A DNA stretch of 5,303 nt from Anaerolineales bacterium UBA3940. Lineage in GTDB: Bacteria > Chloroflexota > Anaerolineae > Aggregatilineales > UBA3940. The stretch lies in the NCBI GenBank assembly GCA_002385675.1, contig DGDY01000215.1, positions 1 through 5,303 of the forward strand, given 5' to 3'. Numbering within the stretch: position 1 is the first letter of the stretch; every line of letters begins with the position of its first letter. Shown in pieces: positions 1 to 5,303 of this stretch. The position numbers and the translations under genes are program-made. The notes under the pieces were generated by a model. That model worked only from the letters and a program-made list of their open reading frames with translations, was not told the DNA's origin and made no database searches.

Positions 1-549
1 GAGCGCCTGCTGACGCTTGTCCTCGGCGATTTGCAGGACATCATCGCGACGCACGCGCCCGGTGACCTGATGGGCCTCAATCGGATGATCGGCGAGATTG
101 AGGCGGTGGCGCTGTCGCAGCTTCGCGAAAAGTTCGATGCAGTAGGCATCCGGCTTAAGGCCTTCGAGATGAAGCCGTTCTCGGCGGCCAAGACGACGGC
201 GGAGGACCTGCGCAACATGGGCCTGCTCGACCTCGCAACCTATCAGGGTCTGCAGGCGGCGGATGCGCTGCGTGACGCTGCTCGCAATGAGGGTGGCATT
301 GCCGGGGCGGGTGTGGGCCTCGGCGCCGGGATGGGGCTCGGTCAGATGATGGCCGGTGCCTTCCAGCAGCAACAGCAGCAGACCCCTCAGGAGCAGTCCG
401 CTCAGGAACCGGCCACTCCGCAGACGCCGGAGCAGATTCAGGCACTGCTTGATAACCTTGACCTGCGCCTGGCGAACGGCGAGATCAGCGAGGCGGCCTA
501 TGAGCGGCTGTATGCCAAATGGCAGAAGCGCCTTGAGGAGCTGAAGTAG
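1..549 (+). CDS. SPFH-domain protein, YdjI / virion-core-protein type (C-terminal part, 5' end outside window)
   Basis: The reading frame is open from base 1 to a TAG at 547-549, giving 182 residues. The gene starts upstream of the window; the in-frame TTG at 31 is internal. Visible residues 1-97 look like the end of an SPFH (band 7) domain followed by the alpha-helical tail of the YdjI family, including the 'QAADALRDAARNEGG' type segment. Residues 98-121 are a Gly/Ala/Met-rich stretch (GAGVGLGAGMGLGQMM) typical of this family. Residues 122-127 are six glutamines opening a Gln/Pro/Thr linker to about 143. Residues 144-182 form a short helical hairpin (LDNLDLRLANGEISEAAYER) resembling a SHOCT domain. 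Many YdjI-type proteins end in a zinc ribbon instead; no cysteine pairs occur here. SPFH proteins form oligomeric scaffolds, often at membranes, and the precise role of this family is not established. The gene converges on the glycosyltransferase gene and ends at a strong terminator. Family call is good; SHOCT is tentative. Confidence 0.82.
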   Translation, partial: ERLLTLVLGDLQDIIATHAPGDLMGLNRMIGEIEAVALSQLREKFDAVGIRLKAFEMKPFSAAKTTAEDLRNMGLLDLATYQGLQAADALRDAARNEGGIAGAGVGLGAGMGLGQMMAGAFQQQQQQTPQEQSAQEPATPQTPEQIQALLDNLDLRLANGEISEAAYERLYAKWQKRLEELK

Positions 550-573
550 CTTCGCTGTTTGATATGAGTCGTT

Positions 574-606
574 AAACGCCCGCATCGCACTGATGCGGGC
601 GTTTTT
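574..606 (+). terminator. Rho-independent terminator in the convergent gap
   Basis: A perfect GC-rich stem pairs 576-586 (acgcccgcatc) with 592-602 (gatgcgggcgt) around a 5-nt loop (gcact). Two more A-T pairs extend it to 13 bp, and a run of five T follows at 602-606. It lies 25 nt after the SPFH stop codon and reads as that gene's terminator. On the minus strand the same stem is followed by only three T, so it may also stop the glycosyltransferase operon, but less convincingly. No other terminator for the minus-strand operon is visible in the 81-bp gap. Confidence 0.9.
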
Positions 607-630
607 CTATCCGGGGTGAGTGGGGTTTCG

Positions 631-2580
631 CTACGGCAGTGAGAAGATTGCCAGCGTGGCGCTGTCGGGCTCGCTTGGTGCGGTTGCATCAAGCGGCACT
701 CGCTCCAGCATCGTTGGGTCATAGAGGCCGGTGGTGATGGCATATTCCCCGGCGGGCGCATCTACCGGGATCGTTAGCTGTGCCACATCACGGAACATCT
801 CACCCGGTGTCCATGTCGTCGAGGAAATGCGCTCGTATTGTGGCGCGTGGTCGTCCTGTGCCCAGAGCGGCAGGCCGTCCGGCCCGATAGGACCCAGCAG
901 GTGAACAAACAGCCTCAGCGCCTCCTCTGTCTGAGCGGTTGGCTCCCAGATCGTCTCGACATAGATGGTCGTTCCGCGCTGCCAGCGCTCGACGGGCGGC
1001 GTGAAACTCACCCCGCGCAGTGTAGCGACATCGCCGAACTGGGCGTCCAGCGGGTGCTTAATATCGCCAGTGTCCACCTCCCACCTGGCGAACTGCATCA
1101 GGTGAGAACGGCCAATCCATTGCTCGCTGGTAAGCTGTGCGTGTTCTAGCAGCCAGCCAGCGACAATCTGTTCCGCGTCATACAGGTCTGTCGGCACTGG
1201 CAGGAACCAGATGTGATCGTATTCTGCGAGGATCTGCTCCAGCGCCGCATACGTTTCAGCCGGGGTGCTAGTCCGATCCTGCGGCAGGATCGTTGCCTCG
1301 GCGCGGCCTGCGTAGTAGTACTGGAACGCCGGGTCGGGGAAGTTCTGGATGACGATATCGTCCTCGTCCGCCTGGGCGTGGAGCGTGTCGACGATCTCCG
1401 GCCAGGGCGGGGCCTTGCTCGGCCCGAAGCGGTAGGCCCACAGCGATACGCCGCCGATGCCGAACAACGTCAGCGCGACGAGGCCGGCCAGCGATGTATA
1501 AGTGACTTGGGCCGCCGTTACTCGCTGGCGGGCATATTGCAGGAGGATCTCGATCAGGAAGGCGGCGAGCAGGATGTATGCCATCGCCGATGCCGCTACG
1601 TATCGTGGCCGGAAGAAGCCCTCTCCGGTGACAACCGTCAGCACGGCAAGCATCAGCGTCGGCACGAGCGCATACAGCGGCAGGAACACGGCTGCATGGT
1701 GCCAGCGGGAGCGTGCAAGCGTGATGATTGCGGCGATGGTCAGAATGATGCCAATGATGCTGGCTGCAGTGAACACTTGCATGCCGATCGCAAAAAGCTC
1801 CGGGTTCAGCCTGGCGGGTAGTGTCTCGCCGAAGAGGAGCGCCTCGAACACCCACGGGAGGTTCACATCGCCTGCTGTGGGCTCATATCCGCTGTTGCGC
1901 AGAGAGGGCTGTAAGTACCACGGCGCGACGAGTGCGGCAATGGCAAGCTGGCTGGTGATCCACGGTTTGAGCAGCCGCCGGTTGTGCGGCAGGCATGTTA
2001 GCACATAGAGATTTTGCGCGATGATCAGGAACGCTTCGAGATAGTATGTGTACAGGCCGAGCGCTGCCAGGCCGATATACACCAGCCAGCGCCCCCGGCG
2101 GGCTGGCTGTGTGACCGCTTGCAGAAAGGCCCATGCCGAGACGGCGCTCACGGCAATCCACAATGCATAGCCGCGTACATCCTGCGCATACCACACGTAG
2201 ACCGGGCTGAGTGTGGCAAAGGCCAGCGCGAACAGTGCCACGCGATGGTTGCCCAGCTTCCGGCCAAGCGCATACGCAGCCGCCAGCGTAATCGTGCCAG
2301 CGAGTGCCGAGAGCATCCGGGCGGCGAAGACCGAGTCGCCGACAACCCGTATCCAGCCGATGATGGTAAGCATGGTTGCCGGTGGCTGCGGGTCGATGAG
2401 CGCAATTGTCGAAAAGACGGTGCTGAGCGGCAGGCGCGTCCAGTTGACGATGGTAAAGGCCTCATCGCCGGTTAGCGCCTGTGCATCGAGGCGAAACAGG
2501 CGCAGCGCGAAGCCTACGAGGATGAAGACGATAGCGAGACGCCAGCCTCGCGACCCGGTGTGAAGGTGGGATGCGGTCAT
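631..2580 (-). CDS. GT39 / ArnT-PMT-like membrane glycosyltransferase with C-terminal beta-rich domain
   Basis: The protein has 649 residues. Residues 14-385 contain about ten hydrophobic helices in the layout of the dolichyl-phosphate-mannose mannosyltransferase / ArnT family (PMT_2). Family-type motifs are the acidic GDEAF in the first loop (D39, E40), PQPP at 64-67, GDS-FAARMLSAL at 81-92, YAQDVRGYAL at 131-140 and RPRY at 324-327. The family transfers a sugar from a polyprenyl-phosphate donor to a lipid, protein or glycan on the outer face of the cytoplasmic membrane. Donor and acceptor cannot be read here. Residues about 390-500 form a soluble region. Residues about 515-649 are a second, beta-strand-rich module (LFVHLLGP, TTWTPGE, PAGEYAITTGLYDP). 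The ATG overlaps the upstream stop as ATGA and has no clear Shine-Dalgarno, suggesting translational coupling. It is the last gene of the operon. Confidence 0.85.
   Translation of the reverse strand: MTASHLHTGSRGWRLAIVFILVGFALRLFRLDAQALTGDEAFTIVNWTRLPLSTVFSTIALIDPQPPATMLTIIGWIRVVGDSVFAARMLSALAGTITLAAAYALGRKLGNHRVALFALAFATLSPVYVWYAQDVRGYALWIAVSAVSAWAFLQAVTQPARRGRWLVYIGLAALGLYTYYLEAFLIIAQNLYVLTCLPHNRRLLKPWITSQLAIAALVAPWYLQPSLRNSGYEPTAGDVNLPWVFEALLFGETLPARLNPELFAIGMQVFTAASIIGIILTIAAIITLARSRWHHAAVFLPLYALVPTLMLAVLTVVTGEGFFRPRYVAASAMAYILLAAFLIEILLQYARQRVTAAQVTYTSLAGLVALTLFGIGGVSLWAYRFGPSKAPPWPEIVDTLHAQADEDDIVIQNFPDPAFQYYYAGRAEATILPQDRTSTPAETYAALEQILAEYDHIWFLPVPTDLYDAEQIVAGWLLEHAQLTSEQWIGRSHLMQFARWEVDTGDIKHPLDAQFGDVATLRGVSFTPPVERWQRGTTIYVETIWEPTAQTEEALRLFVHLLGPIGPDGLPLWAQDDHAPQYERISSTTWTPGEMFRDVAQLTIPVDAPAGEYAITTGLYDPTMLERVPLDATAPSEPDSATLAIFSLP
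2577..2580 (-). other. ATGA stop/start overlap (NERD-like gene to GT39 gene)
   Basis: Read on the minus strand, 2580-2577 is ATGA. ATG starts the glycosyltransferase and TGA ends the NERD-like membrane protein. The 20 bases before the ATG show no good purine-rich ribosome site, so the second gene is probably translated by terminating ribosomes that restart. Confidence 0.9.
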
Positions 2581-3308
2581 TGCGAGACGTTCAGGATCTC
2601 GTTGAGCTTGTCAATCTGGGCTTCCGTCAGCGTGGAGCCGGCCTGCTGATAGTCCTTCATGTAGCTCTTCAGCGAAGGCTTGCGCTTATCGGCTCGCAGG
2701 ATGGGCACGGACGGTTCACCTTCCACCTCGAACTCAGCATCAGAGTGTAGGAACACCAGTATGGGGTGAACGTCAATGGCGTCGGTGCCCAGATTATCGG
2801 TTAGCCAGTTGCGAACGCGCGCTGCTTCCTGCTGCGCTGTGTGGATGGGATGACCTAGCTGCTGGCGTGTGAGGATGTGCATGACGCGCTTCAGAAAACT
2901 ATCATGTGTGCGGTAATCGCCGTCGTGGTTAAAGGTGACGCGTGTTTCGTGGCGGATAGGTGTCAGGGTGAATACACCCTTCGGCGTCACCAGCACGTGA
3001 TCAGCTGGCAGATAGTAGTGATAGAGCGTCGCCGCTGCGCCGACTCCTTTCAGCCCGTTGCTAAGAACATTGTGTGGCTCTGGTAGCCGGCTGATCTGGC
3101 CGCCAGCCTGGAGGCCGATGAACGTTGAGATTAGCCCCAGTGCGACGATCAGGAACGGTGACCCGGCGACGCCCGGCACGATGAAAAAGACTACGGTGAG
3201 CGCAACAGTAAAAAGACCGACCAGCACCAGTGTCGTGGTGAGCATGACGCCCACCCCCTGCTGCAGCCGTTTACGCCTCATCTTTTGCTCGTTGATGTAG
3301 ACCTTCAT
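2577..3308 (-). CDS. Small two-helix membrane protein with degenerate NERD-like domain
   Basis: The protein has 243 residues, starting MKVYINEQKMRRKR. The basic N-terminus is followed by two hydrophobic helices at about 19-44 and 50-69, so the rest probably faces the cytoplasm as a membrane-anchored domain. Residues about 85-205 follow the order of a NERD (nuclease-related) domain: NGLKGVG, then ADHVLVTPKGVF (102-113, compare the family's D-hvlv-p-Gvf), a Gln-containing helix (AQQEAARVRNWL), a strand HPILVFLHSD (181-190) and VPILRA (201-206). The usual Glu and Lys after GVF are replaced (T116, I118) and the Glu of the early GE motif is absent; only D103 remains. Nuclease activity is therefore doubtful. 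The frame stays open another 115 codons upstream to 3653, but that part is the transporter gene read out of frame. The ATG at 3308 overlaps the transporter stop as ATGA, which supports this start. The NERD assignment is by pattern only; function is unknown. Confidence 0.75.
   Translation of the reverse strand: MKVYINEQKMRRKRLQQGVGVMLTTTLVLVGLFTVALTVVFFIVPGVAGSPFLIVALGLISTFIGLQAGGQISRLPEPHNVLSNGLKGVGAAATLYHYYLPADHVLVTPKGVFTLTPIRHETRVTFNHDGDYRTHDSFLKRVMHILTRQQLGHPIHTAQQEAARVRNWLTDNLGTDAIDVHPILVFLHSDAEFEVEGEPSVPILRADKRKPSLKSYMKDYQQAGSTLTEAQIDKLNEILNVSQ
3305..3308 (-). other. ATGA stop/start overlap (MFS gene to NERD-like gene)
   Basis: Read on the minus strand, 3308-3305 is ATGA. TGA ends the transporter (...SQP) and ATG opens the NERD-like protein (MKVYINE). 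This fixes the downstream start and argues for coupled translation. The preceding bases (gtcagagagccagcc) offer only a weak ribosome site. Confidence 0.9.
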
Positions 3309-4798
3309 GGCTGGCTCTCTGACTGCTGCGGATGGCGCTGGCGTGCACGGCGACGAGCCAGCAGGCGGCGCATGCGGGCGTGCTGCTCCCGTGTGACTGG
3401 GTAGAAGAACGTCATGATGATCGCCCCAAACAGGAACACAGCGCCGCCCGGCCCCGTCAGCGCGCGGATGGCAGCAAGTGTCTCCGGGCTCTGCTGGAAG
3501 AACGTCGCGCCAATCGGTGGCGTCTGATAGTTGAACAGTGCAAGCACCTGTAGAGCAAGGAAGATCGAGACGGCGCTCGTTACTTTGCGGGTCAGGTTGA
3601 GGATGCCATAGTACATGCCATCGCGACGGCGCCCGGTGAGCAGTTCGTCCCACTCTAGCACATCAGGGAAGAGAGCATTGGGCAGCACGTGTGCTGTCGA
3701 GACGCTGATCCCGGCGAAGAACGCCAGGATGAACATGTAGGTGTACTGGCCCGGCATAACGGTGATCACAAGGATCTGCACGACGGCCCAGAACGACATA
3801 CCTGCGATGTACGCCGTGCGCTTGTTCCAGTGGTGCGCAGCGTAGTTCCACAGGGGCACTGCGGCGATCGCCGTTGTTAGCAGGATGAAGAACACAAGCG
3901 ACTCGGTGGTTAGGTTCCCCAGAAGGGGCACTGCAATCTGATGGGCCTGCTCCCCGCCGTCAATCCAGTATTTCAGGAAGTACGGGAGCATCAGCGCCAC
4001 GAGGTCGAATGTGACCCAGTTCAGCAGGTTGATGCCCGTCGCAATGCGGAACGGTACGTTGCGCCACGCCAGCTTTAGCGACTGTCTGATGTTCAGATCG
4101 GGCACAGAGCTCTGCTCGTGGCGTTCGCGTGTCAGCAGGAAGATCAGCAGGAACGGCAGTGCGCCAAGCCCGCCGAAGATGAGCGCCATCACCATGTAGC
4201 CGCGCTGTGGCGTGTCAAACGCGGCGACAATCTCAGGTGCACCGGCGGCTGCTGCCAGAGATGCGATCAGGTTGAACACCATCCGGTATGACGTGAGAGA
4301 GGTTCGCTCGTCGTAGTCCTCTGTCATCTCGGGCATCAGCGCGAGGAAGGGTACGACGACGAGCGTTTGCAGCGTATCCGCGAGCATGTATGCCAGCGTG
4401 ACGTGTACCATCAGCGCTGCTGGGTGCTCCCAGGGCGGCGCCCACCACAGCAGTACGAAGGCTGCGCCGAACGGGATCGAGAAAAGCAGCAAGAAGGGGC
4501 GCCGCCTGCCCCAGCGGGTGGTAATACGGTCGCTCAACGAGCCGATAATCGGGTCGTTGATGGCATCCCACACGATGCCGAGCAGCGCGGCAAACGAGGC
4601 CAGCCCCGGTGCCAGCCCGACCACGTCCGTCAGGAAAATGGCGTAGAAGATCTGGCGGATCGTGTTGAAGCTCGCCATGCTCCAGTCGCCGGTGCCGTAG
4701 ACGAGCTTCGTCAGCAGTGGCACTCGCTGTTCATCGCTTGCGCTGGAGTTGTCAGTTGGCTGTGCTGGTGGAACGGCATGTGGCTGAGCTTTAGCCAT
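3305..4798 (-). CDS. GPH-family (MelB-like) MFS cation:solute symporter
   Basis: The protein has 497 residues and about twelve membrane helices, normal for the glycoside-pentoside-hexuronide:cation symporter family. Diagnostic motifs are YGTGD (34-38), FLTDVVGL (55-62), WDAINDPIIGSLSDR (77-91), TRWGRRRPFLL (94-104), PEMTEDYDERTSL (156-168) and FPDVLEWDELLTGRRRDGMYYG (377-398, quoted in part as FPDVLEWDE...RRDGMYYG). D78 and D82 match the MelB cation-site residues Asp55 and Asp59. By recalled alignment, the MelB sugar-binding Asp19 and Asp124 fall at A42 and V148, so the substrate is probably not melibiose and cannot be named. The tail (471-497) is rich in Arg and Gln. ATG at 4798 is preferred because GGAG lies 7 nt upstream; an in-frame ATG at 4822 would add eight residues (MGRSRSRN) and has a weaker site. 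The start lies inside the end of the recombinase-like gene (8-nt overlap), and the stop overlaps the next start. Confidence 0.9.
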   Translation of the reverse strand: MAKAQPHAVPPAQPTDNSSASDEQRVPLLTKLVYGTGDWSMASFNTIRQIFYAIFLTDVVGLAPGLASFAALLGIVWDAINDPIIGSLSDRITTRWGRRRPFLLLFSIPFGAAFVLLWWAPPWEHPAALMVHVTLAYMLADTLQTLVVVPFLALMPEMTEDYDERTSLTSYRMVFNLIASLAAAAGAPEIVAAFDTPQRGYMVMALIFGGLGALPFLLIFLLTRERHEQSSVPDLNIRQSLKLAWRNVPFRIATGINLLNWVTFDLVALMLPYFLKYWIDGGEQAHQIAVPLLGNLTTESLVFFILLTTAIAAVPLWNYAAHHWNKRTAYIAGMSFWAVVQILVITVMPGQYTYMFILAFFAGISVSTAHVLPNALFPDVLEWDELLTGRRRDGMYYGILNLTRKVTSAVSIFLALQVLALFNYQTPPIGATFFQQSPETLAAIRALTGPGGAVFLFGAIIMTFFYPVTREQHARMRRLLARRRARQRHPQQSESQP

Positions 4799-5303
4799 GT
4801 TTCTGCTCCGGCTGCGCCCCATTCAACTGCCCTGTCTCTTCCAAATACTGCATGTAGCGACGCGTGGTTGAGGGGTCGCTGTGCCGGGCGAGCGTCTGCG
4901 TCGTAGAGAGGTCGCCTGTTTGCTCTAGCATGGTCACGACAAAGTAATGGCGGAATGTTTGCGGCGAGATAACCTGTCCGCGTTCTTCTAATTCCGCTCG
5001 CATCTGCTCCGGCAGGGCCAGCCGTACCCACTCATCAACGATGTTGGACGCCGTCCAACGGGATATCGGAAGGATCTTACTGCTGGCACGCTTGTCGTGC
5101 CGCGCGAACAGCGCCAGTTCTCCATGATCTGGCTGGAGGCGCTGCTGGGCGTCCAGCTTTTGTCTGGCGGCAAGGTAGCTCTGAATGGCCTGGGCGGTTC
5201 GGGGCGAGATCGACAGTGGGATGCTGTCAAAGTGCAGTAACTGCTGGGCAAGGTTGACGTGCTTGCGGCGCAGGTCGCAGATCTCGGAGACTTTCAGCCC
5301 GGT
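4791..5303 (-). CDS. Tyrosine recombinase/integrase-like protein with degenerate active site (N-terminal part outside window)
   Basis: The frame is open from the right edge to a TAA at 4793-4791, giving 170 residues that cover the catalytic domain from box I to the C-terminus. Box I reads TGLKVSEICDLR (1-12) and box II SPQTFRHYF (113-121); LARHSDPSTTRRYMQY (138-153) carries the His-III and Tyr region. Numbered from the edge, R118, H141 and Y150 match XerD R247, H270 and Y279 with identical spacing (23 and 9). Three other catalytic positions are altered: Arg-I is K4 (5292-5294), His-II is Q115 (4959-4961), and the GKGxKxR hairpin with the catalytic Lys is missing, the chain passing straight to DSIPLS (26-31). 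Family members cut and rejoin DNA at specific sites; this one is probably inactive and may only bind DNA. No att sites or inverted repeats were seen. Its 3' end overlaps the transporter start by 8 nt, so it is probably the first visible gene of the operon rather than a mobile-element border. Confidence 0.82.
   Translation of the reverse strand, partial: TGLKVSEICDLRRKHVNLAQQLLHFDSIPLSISPRTAQAIQSYLAARQKLDAQQRLQPDHGELALFARHDKRASSKILPISRWTASNIVDEWVRLALPEQMRAELEERGQVISPQTFRHYFVVTMLEQTGDLSTTQTLARHSDPSTTRRYMQYLEETGQLNGAQPEQKHG
4806..4809 (-). promoter_or_regulatory. Ribosome binding site deciding the transporter start
   Basis: On the minus strand the sequence is ggag-cagaaac-ATG, a four-base Shine-Dalgarno core with a 7-nt spacer before the ATG at 4798. 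It lies inside the last codons of the recombinase-like gene. The alternative ATG at 4822 is preceded only by aggg-cagttga, a weaker match. Confidence 0.6.

Noticed and set aside
31..33. TTG as start codon of the SPFH gene
   Set aside because: The frame is open to base 1 and the residues before it (ERLLTLVLGD) continue the SPFH helix, so the true start lies outside the window.
1213..1821. 202-codon open frame on the plus strand
   Set aside because: It lies wholly antisense to the well-supported glycosyltransferase gene, has an Arg/Gly/Asp-rich composition without any recognisable motif, and is the kind of open frame GC-rich coding DNA produces by chance.
1502..2475. Overlapping plus-strand frames (168 and 153 codons) antisense to the glycosyltransferase
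   Set aside because: Shadow frames in a GC-rich gene; several alternative frames are open in the same stretch, none with motifs.
2581..2640. Internal promoter before the glycosyltransferase
   Set aside because: The region is coding for the C-terminus of the NERD-like protein and shows no convincing -35/-10 pair; the ATGA overlap explains expression.
4367..4906. 179-codon open frame on the plus strand across the transporter/recombinase junction
   Set aside because: Antisense to two genes with clear family motifs; low-complexity Arg/Ala/Gln composition and no recognisable domain.
4711..5031. 106-codon minus-strand frame overlapping the recombinase-like gene
   Set aside because: It is out of phase with the frame that carries the FRHYF, ARHS and RRYMQY motifs and shows none itself.
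4791..5303. Mobile-element or genomic-island border next to the integrase-like gene
   Set aside because: No tRNA, direct repeats, terminal inverted repeats or other phage/IS genes are visible; the gene overlaps a transporter gene and its active site is degenerate.

Overview
The window is GC-rich, tightly packed bacterial DNA. It holds the 3' end of one plus-strand gene and four minus-strand genes that run head to tail almost without gaps. The likeliest source is a Chloroflexota member. This rests on the overall style of the GT39 protein (hydrophobic glycosyltransferase plus a C-terminal beta-rich domain) and on a small two-helix membrane protein with a degenerate NERD-like domain, which I associate with that phylum from memory. 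It is an inference; no rRNA or other marker gene is present.

Layout. Positions 1-549 (+) are the C-terminal 182 residues of an SPFH-domain protein of the YdjI / 'virion core protein' type, cut by the left edge. The 81-bp convergent gap (550-630) holds a strong rho-independent terminator at 574-606. On the minus strand, in transcription order, come: a tyrosine-recombinase-like protein (5303-4791, cut by the right edge), a GPH/MelB-type MFS transporter (4798-3305), a 243-residue membrane-anchored NERD-like protein (3308-2577) and a GT39-type membrane glycosyltransferase (2580-631). The junctions overlap by 8, 4 and 4 nt, and the last two are ATGA stop/start overlaps. The four genes therefore look like one translationally coupled operon. 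Its promoter must lie beyond position 5303, because no non-coding gap is available for one inside the window.

The most interesting gene is the recombinase-like one. It keeps the Arg-II, His-III and Tyr positions at exact Xer spacing, but Arg-I is Lys, His-II is Gln, and the beta-hairpin that carries the catalytic Lys is missing. It is probably a DNA-binding relic or a repurposed protein rather than an active integrase, yet it is tightly coupled to a cation:solute symporter. The NERD-like protein likewise keeps the fold pattern but lacks the Glu and Lys expected of a nuclease. Two catalytically degenerate DNA-enzyme-like proteins in one operon with a transporter and a glycosyltransferase is the closest thing here to an undescribed system. 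A joint function is speculative. Both predicted enzymes, the transporter and the NERD-like protein except the recombinase would act at or in the cytoplasmic membrane.

No tRNA, rRNA, CRISPR, insertion sequence, inverted-repeat element or riboswitch was recognised. There is no gene-free stretch above 300 bases.
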